A DNA stretch of 64,000 bases, taken from positions 1-64,000 of the forward strand of contig NZ_MWWV01000002.1 in assembly GCF_002259645.1 (NCBI RefSeq), read 5' to 3'. How positions within the stretch are numbered: position 1 is the first letter of the stretch; each line of letters opens with the position of its first letter. The translations under genes and the position numbers were made by a program. The stretch is from Bifidobacterium tissieri (GTDB taxonomy: Bacteria; Actinomycetota; Actinomycetes; Actinomycetales; Bifidobacteriaceae). The notes under the pieces were generated by a model. It worked only from the letters and a program-made list of their open reading frames with translations. It was not told the origin of the DNA and searched no databases. This document shows positions 40,665 through 48,567 of the stretch, in pieces.

Positions 40665-40769
40665 GAGGGGAGCCCCTGCGTGCACAACAATGCAACGCGG
40701 TGGGCTCCCCTCGGTCGGCGTTGCCGACAGCTCCCTCGTTGGCCTGTGTTGGCTGTTAGCCGAGGGAGC
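40665..40769 (-). terminator. Tandem hairpins between nrdD and nrdG
   Basis: GAGGGGAGCCC pairs with GGGCTCCCCTC (40665-40712), and GCTCCCTCG pairs with CGAGGGAGC (40730-40769). The inner sequences of the two stems are similar enough to pair alternately, so this could be an attenuator or a transcript-balancing element between reductase and activase. Confidence 0.5.
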
Positions 40770-40795
40770 CGGAGATGGCTGGTGGTGTCACCGGA

Positions 40796-43195
40796 TCACT
40801 TGGTGTCTTCGAACCATTCGCGCTCGGTGCCGTCCTTGAGCGTCACGTGTCCGGTTTCGCCGGCCATGTGCTTGACGCGGTGGGCGATCTCCTCGTGGCG
40901 GCCGTGCACCATGGGGCGCTGGACCGGGTTGCCGAGGTAGCCGCAGGTGCGCTTGGTCACATTGCACTTGTCGGGGTCGGAGTTGCCGCATTCGGGGCAC
41001 TTGAAACCTTCGTCGGTGGGCTCGAAGTCGCCTTCGAAGCCGCAGACGAAGCAGTGGTCGATGGGCGTGTTGGTGCCGAGGTAGCCGATGCCGATGTTGT
41101 AGGCGTAGTCCCACACGGCTTCAAGGGCCTTGGGGTTCGGCTGCAGGCAGGGGAACTCACAGTAGTTGATGAAGCCACCGGAGGCGAAGTAGGGGAAGTC
41201 CTTCTCGTAGGCGAGCTTCTCCATGGGGGTGGGCTGCAGCCACACCGGGTAGTGGAAGCTGTTGGTGTAGAAGTCGTGGTCGGTCACGCCTTCGACCACA
41301 CCGAACTTCTCGCGGTCCATGCGGTTGAAGCGGTCGGTGAGGCTTTCGGCCGGGGTGGAGTACACGGAGTAGTGGTATCCCTCGGCGGCGCTCCACTGCT
41401 TGCACAGCTCGTTCATGCGGCGCACGATCGACAGGGCGAACTTCTTGCCGTCCTCATCCCAGTGGTGATCGGTCATCCAGTCCTTGCCGAAGAACACGGC
41501 GGTGGTCTCGTAGAGGCCGATGTAGCCGAGGGACACGGTGGCGCGACCGTCCTTGAACAGCTGATCGACCTTGTCGTTGGCGTTCAGGCGGCCGAAGGCA
41601 CCGTAGCGGTAGAGCGTGGGGGCGTTGACCGGGGTGGCCTGCTTGCAGCGCATGATGCGGAACTGGAGTGCCTCGTGGGCGATCTCCATGCGCTGGTTGA
41701 ACAGCTTCCAGAAGCGGTCGACATCGCCGTGCGATTCGAGGGCGATGCGCGGCACGTTCACGGACACCACGCCGAGGTTCATGCGACCGTCGGTGACGTC
41801 CTCACCGGTCTTCGGGTCCTTCCAACCCTGCAGGAAGGAACGGCAACCCATCGGGGCCTTGAAGGAGCCGGTGATCTTGACGATGTTCTCGTAGAACACC
41901 ACGTCAGGGTACATGCGCTTGGTAGCGGACTCGAGGGCCAGCTGCTTGAGGTCGTAGTTCGGGTCGCCCGGGTCGGCGTTCACGCCGTGCTTGATGGTGA
42001 ACACGAGCTTGGGGAAGATGGCGGTGTGACGATCCTTGCCGAGGCCGCGGATGCGGTTGAGCAGGATCGCGCGCTGGATCTCGCGGGCGAACCAAGAGGT
42101 GCCGAGACCGAAGCCGACGGTGACGAACGGGGTCTGGCCGTTGGACACGCGGTTGGAGTTGATCTGGTACTCCATGGTCTGCATGGCGTCGTAGATGGCC
42201 TTGCGGGTCATGATCTTAGCGTAGATCTCGCGCAGCTGCTCGATCTCGGAGAGGGTCTCGTCGAACGGGGTGTCCTCGCCCAGCGGCTCGCGGTTCTCGA
42301 AGTGCAGCCACTTGGGCTCCTGGGCCTTGAGGCCCTTGACGACGTCCTCGGCCACGTTCAGCGGCATCTCGTCGGGCAGGATGGCCTCGGCCATGCGCAG
42401 GTTCTTCTCGTAGTCGCGCTTGGCGTAGCGTTCGAGCATCTCGTCGCAGCGGTTGACGGTCTGTCCGCCGTACTGGCAGCCGGCGATGTCCTTGATGATC
42501 TGCGTGATCTGCGTGGCGGCGGTGCCGATGGACTTCGGGGAATCCATCATGGCATTGCCCAGGGCGAAACCGTGCTCGAGCATGTCGCCGAAATCGGGCA
42601 GCGAGCAGTTGCTCATGGCGGTGAACGGCGAGTAGTCGGCGTCGTGGAAGTGGATGTCGCCCTTCATGTGGGCGTTGGAGACCTGTTCGGGCAGCATGGA
42701 GAAGGCGGAGGCCTTGCTCACGGCGCCGGCGAGCAGATCGCGCTGGGTGGCGTAGACGTTGGAGTCCTTGTTGGCGTTCTCGCGCACCAGGGCCTCGTCC
42801 TTGTTGACCAGACGGCTCACGGCCTCGTTGATGTCGGTGGCCTTGGCGCGTTCGATGTCCTTGTTGAGGCGGTAGTTGGTGTAGGTGCGAGCCACATCGT
42901 ACAGGTGCTCGCCGATGAGGGCGTGCTCGACCAGGTTCTGGATGTCCTCGATCTTGGCGGGGCCGGTGTAGCGGGTCTTCACCTCGGCCTCCACGCGGTC
43001 CGCGATGTCACGGATGATGCGCTCCTCTTCGGGGCCCACCTTCTTGTCAAGGTCGCCGAATGCAGCGGCCACGGCATTGATGATGTTGATCGGATCAAAA
43101 TCCACGACCCTGCCGTCGCGCTTCTCCACGAGCACGGTTTCCTTCTGCGGACGAATCACCCCGGTCGTCTCCTGTTCCAGCACCTGTGCGCTCAT
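40796..43195 (-). CDS. nrdD: Anaerobic ribonucleoside-triphosphate reductase
   Basis: Class III ribonucleotide reductase of 799 residues. The N-terminal ATP-cone (VEKRDGRVVDFDPINIINAV) is followed by a second cone-like segment. The catalytic barrel has HFHDADYSPF, NCSLPDFGDML and the active-site loops. The C-terminus has the four-Cys zinc site (CFVCGFEG...CPECGN) and the glycyl-radical loop RTCGYLGNP. It makes dNTPs under anaerobiosis using formate as reductant. The ATG at 43195 follows GGAAGGAG. Two NrdR boxes lie about 100 bases upstream, so repression by NrdR-ATP/dATP is expected. Confidence 0.97.
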   Translation of the reverse strand: MSAQVLEQETTGVIRPQKETVLVEKRDGRVVDFDPINIINAVAAAFGDLDKKVGPEEERIIRDIADRVEAEVKTRYTGPAKIEDIQNLVEHALIGEHLYDVARTYTNYRLNKDIERAKATDINEAVSRLVNKDEALVRENANKDSNVYATQRDLLAGAVSKASAFSMLPEQVSNAHMKGDIHFHDADYSPFTAMSNCSLPDFGDMLEHGFALGNAMMDSPKSIGTAATQITQIIKDIAGCQYGGQTVNRCDEMLERYAKRDYEKNLRMAEAILPDEMPLNVAEDVVKGLKAQEPKWLHFENREPLGEDTPFDETLSEIEQLREIYAKIMTRKAIYDAMQTMEYQINSNRVSNGQTPFVTVGFGLGTSWFAREIQRAILLNRIRGLGKDRHTAIFPKLVFTIKHGVNADPGDPNYDLKQLALESATKRMYPDVVFYENIVKITGSFKAPMGCRSFLQGWKDPKTGEDVTDGRMNLGVVSVNVPRIALESHGDVDRFWKLFNQRMEIAHEALQFRIMRCKQATPVNAPTLYRYGAFGRLNANDKVDQLFKDGRATVSLGYIGLYETTAVFFGKDWMTDHHWDEDGKKFALSIVRRMNELCKQWSAAEGYHYSVYSTPAESLTDRFNRMDREKFGVVEGVTDHDFYTNSFHYPVWLQPTPMEKLAYEKDFPYFASGGFINYCEFPCLQPNPKALEAVWDYAYNIGIGYLGTNTPIDHCFVCGFEGDFEPTDEGFKCPECGNSDPDKCNVTKRTCGYLGNPVQRPMVHGRHEEIAHRVKHMAGETGHVTLKDGTEREWFEDTK

Positions 43196-43547
43196 CAGTC
43201 TCCTTCCGCCATGGTTCTCGGTGTGTCGGTTCAACGTTCTCCGTGGTCGTTAACGCCGGGACCACGCCAACCGGCCTATTGCACATTACAGCACTTCCAC
43301 CACAATATCTAGTTGGGAAGCGCAATGACAAACGCATATCTAGTGTTTTCGGCATCATGACGCGGAAAAGTGACAGCTCGGTAAACACCTGCCGGCGTGT
43401 CATGGCCGAGCATCGATTGTGCACGAATCTCCGGACAGAAATCGGGACGACACGGCACAGGGTGAGGTATCTCACATCGTCCGCACGGGCACCGTCACAG
43501 GTCGTTCACAGACACGCATGTCCCGCACGCGACGGAAAGTGAAGGGC
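43196..43547. other. Divergent control region of nrdD and xseA
   Basis: This 352-base gap holds the NrdR boxes (43300-43346) and the promoters of both divergent genes. No additional gene is seen; reading frames that extend xseA upstream lack a ribosome-binding site. Confidence 0.55.
43300..43346. promoter_or_regulatory. Two NrdR boxes
   Basis: CCACAATATCTAGTTG (43300-43315) and AACGCATATCTAGTGT (43331-43346) match the NrdR box ACACnATATnTAGTGT. Their starts are 31 bases apart, three helical turns, which is the usual paired arrangement for cooperative NrdR binding. Confidence 0.85.
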
Positions 43548-44813
43548 ATGACCAATACGCTTTTCCCGGACTCCCCCGGAGCCCAGAACGTGCAGCCGCA
43601 GCCGCTTGCACGTCTGGCGAGGGACACCACTCCGGACAATCCATGGCCGATCAGTCTGCTGAGCCGCAAATACCACGATGCCGTGGCCAAATGGCCGGGC
43701 ACGTGGATCGAGGGGCAGATCTCGGAGATCAACACCCGTCGTGCGGGATCCGCCTATCTCACCGTGCGGGACAACACGGAGGACATCTCCCTGAGCGTGA
43801 CCGGCTTCGGCCGTTTCGCGCAGATGGCCCGTGAATTCCGTCAGGGCGATCGTGTGGTGCTGCACGGCCGGCCGGACGTGTGGATGAAGCAGACCCGTCT
43901 GAGTTTCATGGGCGACGACATCCGCCGTGTGGGCAAGGGCGATCTGATGGCGCAGATCGAGGAGCTGCGCAAGCGACTCAAGGGCGAGGGATTGTTCGAC
44001 GCGGACAACAAGGTGCCGCTCCCCCAGTTCCCCAAGCGCATCGGCCTGGTGTGTGCCCCGCAGGCGCGCGCCGAGGGCGATGTGATCACCAACGCGCGGC
44101 TGCGCTGGCCCACCATCGAGTTCACGGTCGTGCATGCGCATGTGCAGGGCCCCAGCTGCCCGCCGGACGTGATCGCCGCGATCCAGCGGCTCGATGCGGA
44201 TCCGACCGTGGACGTGATCATCGTGGCCCGAGGCGGCGGCAGCTTCGAGGATCTCATGGGGTTCTCGGACGAGGGCGTGGTACGTGCCACGGCCGCCTGC
44301 GTCACGCCGATCGTGTCGGCCATCGGTCATGAGGACGACTGGACGCTGATCGATCTGGCCGCCGATCTTCGTGCGTCCACGCCGACCGACGCCGCCAAGC
44401 GCGTGGTGCCGGACGTGAACGAGCAGCTGCAGATCGTGGACGAGGCGCGCCGTCGTATGCGCGATCGCATCCGCGCTCGCGTGGACAATGAGATGCGGCT
44501 GATCGAGGGCTATGCGAACCGTCCGAGTCTTACGCAGCCGCTGACGATGCTGGAACGTCCGCAGCGGTTCGTGGACGACGCACGGCAGCGTCTGGATATC
44601 GGCATGCGTCGCATTGTGGACGACGCATCGCTGACCGTGGAGAAGCTGCACGCCTCGCTGACCGCGTTGAGTCCGCAGTCCACGCTCGACCGCGGCTATG
44701 CGGTGATCCAGAACGCCGATGGACATGTGGTGACCGACGCCGACGACGTGAGAACCGGCGACGAGATCGCGGTCACGCTGCGTCACGGTCTGATCCATGC
44801 CACCGCGCGATGA
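43548..44813 (+). CDS. xseA: Exodeoxyribonuclease VII large subunit
   Basis: A 421-residue subunit of ExoVII, which degrades single-stranded DNA to oligonucleotides. It has an N-terminal OB fold (WIEGQISEINTRRAGSAYLTVRD), the catalytic core PKRIGLVCAPQARAEGDVITNARLRWP, IIVARGGGSFEDLMGFSDE, and SAIGHEDDWTLIDLAADLRASTPTDAA, then a coiled-coil arm and the C-terminal SPQSTLDRGYAV motif. Start at 43548 preferred (GAAGGG upstream); an ATG at 43518 is possible. The small subunit follows at 45011. Confidence 0.95.
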   Translation: MTNTLFPDSPGAQNVQPQPLARLARDTTPDNPWPISLLSRKYHDAVAKWPGTWIEGQISEINTRRAGSAYLTVRDNTEDISLSVTGFGRFAQMAREFRQGDRVVLHGRPDVWMKQTRLSFMGDDIRRVGKGDLMAQIEELRKRLKGEGLFDADNKVPLPQFPKRIGLVCAPQARAEGDVITNARLRWPTIEFTVVHAHVQGPSCPPDVIAAIQRLDADPTVDVIIVARGGGSFEDLMGFSDEGVVRATAACVTPIVSAIGHEDDWTLIDLAADLRASTPTDAAKRVVPDVNEQLQIVDEARRRMRDRIRARVDNEMRLIEGYANRPSLTQPLTMLERPQRFVDDARQRLDIGMRRIVDDASLTVEKLHASLTALSPQSTLDRGYAVIQNADGHVVTDADDVRTGDEIAVTLRHGLIHATAR

Positions 44814-44908
44814 CGGAACCGCACAATGACGGCGTCAGGCGACAGTCCGGCATTCCGCGACCAATGACATAGCGACAACGACGAATGCACGGCAGATGAC
44901 TATGCGCG

Positions 44909-44982
44909 TTGTTTCACGAACCCGTGTGAAACGCCCCCGTGAAACAGATTCGTGGAACAACGAACGATAGCCGTGAAACAAC
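44909..44982. repeat. GTTTCAC/GTGAAAC half-site cluster
   Basis: Four copies of GTGAAAC or its complement (GTTTCACG, GTGTGAAAC, CCGTGAAAC twice) lie in the xseA-xseB gap. The first two form an inverted pair GTTTCAC...GTGAAAC with an 8-base spacer. They resemble halves of a parS site, but no full one is present. Confidence 0.45.
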
Positions 44983-45010
44983 ACATACATCTATATAAGG
45001 AATAAGGAGC

Positions 45011-45322
45011 ATGATCATGACCGATCAGAACACGACCGAACAGCAGCCGTCCACCCTACCCTCGCTGAGCGCCGAGGAGCTCGAGCGCATCAATGCGCTG
45101 AGCTACGAGCAGGCGCGCGACCAGCTCATCCAGGCCGTACAGGCGTTGGAGGCCGGAGGGCTCGATCTCGACGCATCCATGCGCCAGTGGCAGTTGGGCG
45201 AGGCGCTGGCCCGTCGCGCGCAGGCCCTGCTCGATGACGTGCGCGCCCAACTTGACGCCGCCCAGGCCAATCAGGCCAGCGCGGGTGCCACCGCCGGCAC
45301 CCAGAGCAATCTGGAGCAGTAA
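45011..45322 (+). CDS. xseB: Exodeoxyribonuclease VII small subunit
   Basis: A 103-residue helical protein that binds the arm of XseA. The core LSYEQARDQLIQAVQALEAGGLDLDASMRQWQLGEALARRAQALLDDVRAQLDAA is the classic XseB two-helix domain with GGLDL. The C-terminal ~20 residues are Ala/Thr/Gln-rich and nonconserved. GGAG precedes ATG 45011; a second ATG at 45017 is an equally plausible start. The 197-base gap to xseA is larger than usual. Confidence 0.93.
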   Translation: MIMTDQNTTEQQPSTLPSLSAEELERINALSYEQARDQLIQAVQALEAGGLDLDASMRQWQLGEALARRAQALLDDVRAQLDAAQANQASAGATAGTQSNLEQ

Positions 45323-45466
45323 TCGGGCATCGGACGCATCAGGCACCAATCGATCCACCAATGGGCTTCGGCCACACGCCTCAAGGGCGATGCGACCGAA
45401 GCCCATTCTCGTATCGCCTTCCCATGCATGACATCGCGACCCGTCATGCCGTGCCTGTTAACCGCA

Positions 45467-45742
45467 ATCGTGCGTCATACGAGCACGGAACACTCCTCCC
45501 TGTGCCCATCCGACGTACACGTACGTCGCATAAGCACCGGAGCTCTTCTTCGGTGTCCGTCCGACGGACGCACGCGTCCGACAAGCACCGGAGCCTATCC
45601 TCCATGCTTGTTCGGCGCATGCGTGCGTCGCATAAGCACCACGGCCTTTCCTCCGTGCTTATTCGGCATATGCATGTGCCCGACAAGCACGGAACGCTCC
45701 TCCCGGTGCTTGTTCGGCGTATGCGTGCGTCAAATAGGCACT
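45467..45742. repeat. 51-bp tandem repeat cluster 2
   Basis: AGCAC recurs at 45483, 45533, 45584, 45635, 45686 and near 45738, giving about five units of 50-52 bases. A unit reads roughly CGTGCGTCGCATAAGCACC then GGAGC, TTCCTCCGTGCTTGTTCGG. It aligns with the repeat at 39094, so the family is dispersed. Sequence divergence between units is 10-30% by eye. Confidence 0.8.
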
Positions 45743-45777
45743 CTCCCGATTGCCCACGGGTTGCGGATATACGAAAA

Positions 45778-45805
45778 ATCCCCGAAGCCTTTCGGCTCCG
45801 GGGAT
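45778..45805 (-). terminator. tRNA-His terminator
   Basis: ATCCCCGAAGCC pairs with GGCTCCGGGGAT (one mismatch) around a 4-base loop. For minus-strand transcription a T-run follows (AAAAAT on the plus strand). Confidence 0.8.
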
Positions 45806-45813
45806 CACCTCGG

Positions 45814-45887
45814 GGTGGCTAACGTGGCTCGAACACGCGACCTTCTGAACCACAATCAGATGCTCTACCAACTGAGCTATAGCCACC
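45814..45887 (-). tRNA. tRNA-His (anticodon GTG)
   Basis: A full cloverleaf on the minus strand from 45887. The acceptor GGTGGCTA pairs with TAGCCACC, including the extra G-1:C73 pair diagnostic of tRNA-His. The anticodon stem TCTGA/TCAGA surrounds loop TTGTGGT. The T-arm contains GTTCGAGCC. Length is 74 bases; CCA is not encoded. Confidence 0.96.
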
Positions 45888-46152
45888 ATGTCGTCTTCAC
45901 TCAGCGAGCTGAATGAGCGCAACAGGTGATTACTATACACGATCCACAGCAGCTGTCCACTTCGGCGTGTCGCGCTACATCATCCGGTCTTGGAATCCGC
46001 CGAAATCCTTACCCTACAAGGCCTTGAAGGACCGAATGCCACGCATACCGGGCAACGCTCCTCACCCGCCACGCCTATCCACCCACCGCACTCACTCCAT
46101 CCACCGCGCCACTCCACCCACCACGTCACCACGTCCCGAAGTCCCCGAACCC

Positions 46153-47343
46153 TCACTTCCCACGAGCATGGTCCGCGATAGCCTCCCTCTCCATGGCAAC
46201 GAACCGCTCCACGGACGACCGCACCGAATACCGCTCCTGCGTATGAGCCGCATACCGACGCCCCCAAGCCGCGCATTCCCCGGGGTGCTCATACCACCAG
46301 TCGATGCGCGCGGCGAGCGCCTGCACATCTCGCGCGGGGAACAGGGATTCGTCGGTGAGCGCGAACTGTTGCGCGGCACTCAGATCGGATTGTGCGATTA
46401 CTGGAGGCAGACCGCAGGCCATGGCCTCGATCACGCTCACCGATTCGAGATCGGCGATGGACGGGTGGACGAACAGGTCGGCCGATCGCAGCAGGTCGGG
46501 CATGGTCGCGTTGTCGTGGAATCCGATGTCGGCCGGTCGGACAAGCTTGCGTCGAGCCTGCATCCGCAGGTAGCGTTTGAGCGGCCCCGTGCCGGCGATC
46601 ACCAGTCGTATGTCGTCACGATGACGGCATACGGCGAGCGCTCGGATCAGCGTCATGTGGTCTTTTTCGTGGGAGAGTCTGCCGGATGCCATCACGAGGA
46701 ACGGCTTCCGCACGGTTTCGGGGTAGTCGGTCTTGCCGGTGAACCGTGGGGAGTATCCGTTGGAGATGACGTGCAGATGGGCCGTATACCCGTGGTCGCG
46801 CAGGAGTCGTGCCGTCATTTCGGTGGGTACGTGGATGTGGTCGACCTTGCCGTAGAGCCAGTGGCGGAACAGCCGGTAGATGAACGCCGACATGCCTGGG
46901 ATGAGTTTGAGCGGCCCTGCCGAGTACATGATGTTCTCCGGCTGGATGTGGTATCCGGCGGTGACGGGGAGGCCCATGCGTTGGGCGACTGCCAGTGCAC
47001 GGCGGCCGAATCGGAAGGGCATGTAGATGTGCACGACGTCGACGCCGTCGAAGGCGCGTCGGAACAGTGCATCGTCGGGTTTGGCGAACAGCATCTGCTG
47101 TTTGGCGGCCACCCAGGAGATCAACGGCACGCGGTTGATGCGGGCCTTGTATTCTGGGGCCCCGACGCCGACGAGGCGTACCGTGTGTCCCTGTCGTTCG
47201 AGTTCCTCGGCGAATTGCAACGCCGAATTGGAGGTGCCGTTGCCCCGGTTGCCGAATGTGTCGAGCACAAGCGCGATGGTCAGCGGATGCCGTGTCGACT
47301 GCCGGCGTTCGGCCGTGTTCATGTCGTCTTGACTGCTTGCCAT
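46153..47343 (-). CDS. Glycosyltransferase family 4 (GT-B fold)
   Basis: A 396-residue enzyme resembling phosphatidylinositol mannosyltransferase-like or diglucosyl-diacylglycerol synthase-type GT4 proteins. N-terminal LDTFGNRGNGTSNSALQFAEELERQGHTVRLVG is the acceptor-binding domain. C-terminal LVMASGRLSHEKDHMTLIRAL, RLVIAGTGPLKRYL and ADLFVHPSIADLESVSVIEAMACGLP contain the EX7E nucleotide-sugar site. It probably adds a sugar to a membrane lipid at the inner leaflet. The start is uncertain between 47343 and 47322; neither has a strong site. Downstream of the tRNA in the same direction but not obviously co-transcribed. Confidence 0.85.
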   Translation of the reverse strand: MASSQDDMNTAERRQSTRHPLTIALVLDTFGNRGNGTSNSALQFAEELERQGHTVRLVGVGAPEYKARINRVPLISWVAAKQQMLFAKPDDALFRRAFDGVDVVHIYMPFRFGRRALAVAQRMGLPVTAGYHIQPENIMYSAGPLKLIPGMSAFIYRLFRHWLYGKVDHIHVPTEMTARLLRDHGYTAHLHVISNGYSPRFTGKTDYPETVRKPFLVMASGRLSHEKDHMTLIRALAVCRHRDDIRLVIAGTGPLKRYLRMQARRKLVRPADIGFHDNATMPDLLRSADLFVHPSIADLESVSVIEAMACGLPPVIAQSDLSAAQQFALTDESLFPARDVQALAARIDWWYEHPGECAAWGRRYAAHTQERYSVRSSVERFVAMEREAIADHARGK

Positions 47344-47552
47344 TCCTCAACTGTAGAACCGCCCGAACGGATTACGGGGGAACACGGGGTCATTCCCCGT
47401 CAACGTTCGACAGAACTGATCGGTTTGTCGTGTTGCATCGGTGTGGCATGACGCCTGTATGGAACAATGGGGAATGTGCATGGCCCGATGCCGTCGCATG
47501 GATGCGACGACGTTGCCATGGCCATGCGAGACTCGGAAGGGGGTCGATAATC

Positions 47553-48494
47553 ATGGCTATTGGTGGATTCTTCGGAATTATCGTGGCGCTCGTCGTCCTA
47601 GCGCTGATCATCCTGCTGTTGATCGCCAGCCTGTACATCGTGCCGCAGCAGAACGCGTATGTGATCGAACGTCTGGGCAAGTTCCACACCGTGTCCACGG
47701 CAGGTCTGCATGTGAAGATCCCGATCATTGATCGGATCGCACAGAAGATGAACCTTCGCGTGAGCCAGCTGGACGTGAAGCTGGAGACCAAGACGCTGGA
47801 CAACGTGTTCGTGACCGTGGTGGCGTCCACTCAGTTCCGCGTGGATGCGAAGAACGTGGCCGTGGCCTACTACGAGCTGCAGAACCCGGCCGCACAGCTG
47901 CGCAGCTACATGGAGGACGCGCTGCGTTCCGCCATTCCGGCCCTGACGCTGGATGACGCGTTCGCCCGCAAGGACAATGTGGCGCTTGACGTGCAGCAGA
48001 CGGTGGGCAATGAGATGCAGCGGTTCGGCTTCACCGTGGTCAAGACGCTGATCACCGCGATTGACCCGTCCGGACAGGTCAAGCAGGCGATGGATTCGAT
48101 CAACGCGGCCCAGCGTGAGAAGGAGGCCACGCGCCAGCGTGCCGAGGCCCAGCGCATCGCCATCGAAACGCAGGCTCAGGCCGACGCCGAGAAGGTGCGT
48201 CTGCAGGGTGAGGGCCAGGCGAACTACCGTCGTGAGATCGCCAACGGTATCGTCGACCAGATCAAGAGTCTGCAGGATGTGGGCATGGATATCGCCGAGG
48301 TGAACCAGATCGTCATGTTCAACCAGTATCTCGACGTGATGCGCTCGCTGTCCGAGTCGCCGAACGGCAAGACCGTGGTGCTGCCGGCGAGTACGCCTGC
48401 CGGGTTCAAGAACCTCTACGATGAGGTGACGAACGCGCTGCTGACCTCGCAGTACACGGGTCCGGACGCGTACGGCACGGGCAAGACGAAGTAA
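47553..48494 (+). CDS. SPFH/band-7 membrane protein
   Basis: A 313-residue prohibitin/stomatin homologue. One N-terminal membrane helix (FFGIIVALVVLALIILLLIASLY) is followed by the SPFH domain (VIERLGKFHTVSTAGLHVKIPIID, YMEDALRSAIPALTLDDAFARKDNV) and a long coiled-coil (AQREKEATRQRAEAQRIAIETQAQADAEKVRLQGEG). Such proteins form large membrane oligomers and recruit partners; the partner NfeD is not adjacent here. ATG at 47553 preceded by AAGGGGG. Confidence 0.93.
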   Translation: MAIGGFFGIIVALVVLALIILLLIASLYIVPQQNAYVIERLGKFHTVSTAGLHVKIPIIDRIAQKMNLRVSQLDVKLETKTLDNVFVTVVASTQFRVDAKNVAVAYYELQNPAAQLRSYMEDALRSAIPALTLDDAFARKDNVALDVQQTVGNEMQRFGFTVVKTLITAIDPSGQVKQAMDSINAAQREKEATRQRAEAQRIAIETQAQADAEKVRLQGEGQANYRREIANGIVDQIKSLQDVGMDIAEVNQIVMFNQYLDVMRSLSESPNGKTVVLPASTPAGFKNLYDEVTNALLTSQYTGPDAYGTGKTK

Positions 48495-48514
48495 TAAAAA
48501 GTAATGAAGCAATA

Positions 48515-48560
48515 CGGCTCCCTGTATCAATCACAACTTGAGGATTGGTGTAGGGAGCCG
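48515..48560. terminator. Convergent terminator
   Basis: CGGCTCCCT pairs with AGGGAGCCG. An inner pair (TATCAATC with GATTGGTG) extends the stem. It serves both the SPFH gene and the acyl-CoA synthetase gene, which converge here. Confidence 0.75.
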
Positions 48561-48567
48561 CCTGCGT

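Noticed and set aside
45361-45822. 153-codon frame over the second tandem repeat cluster
   Set aside because: Same repeat effect; it also runs into the tRNA-His terminator.
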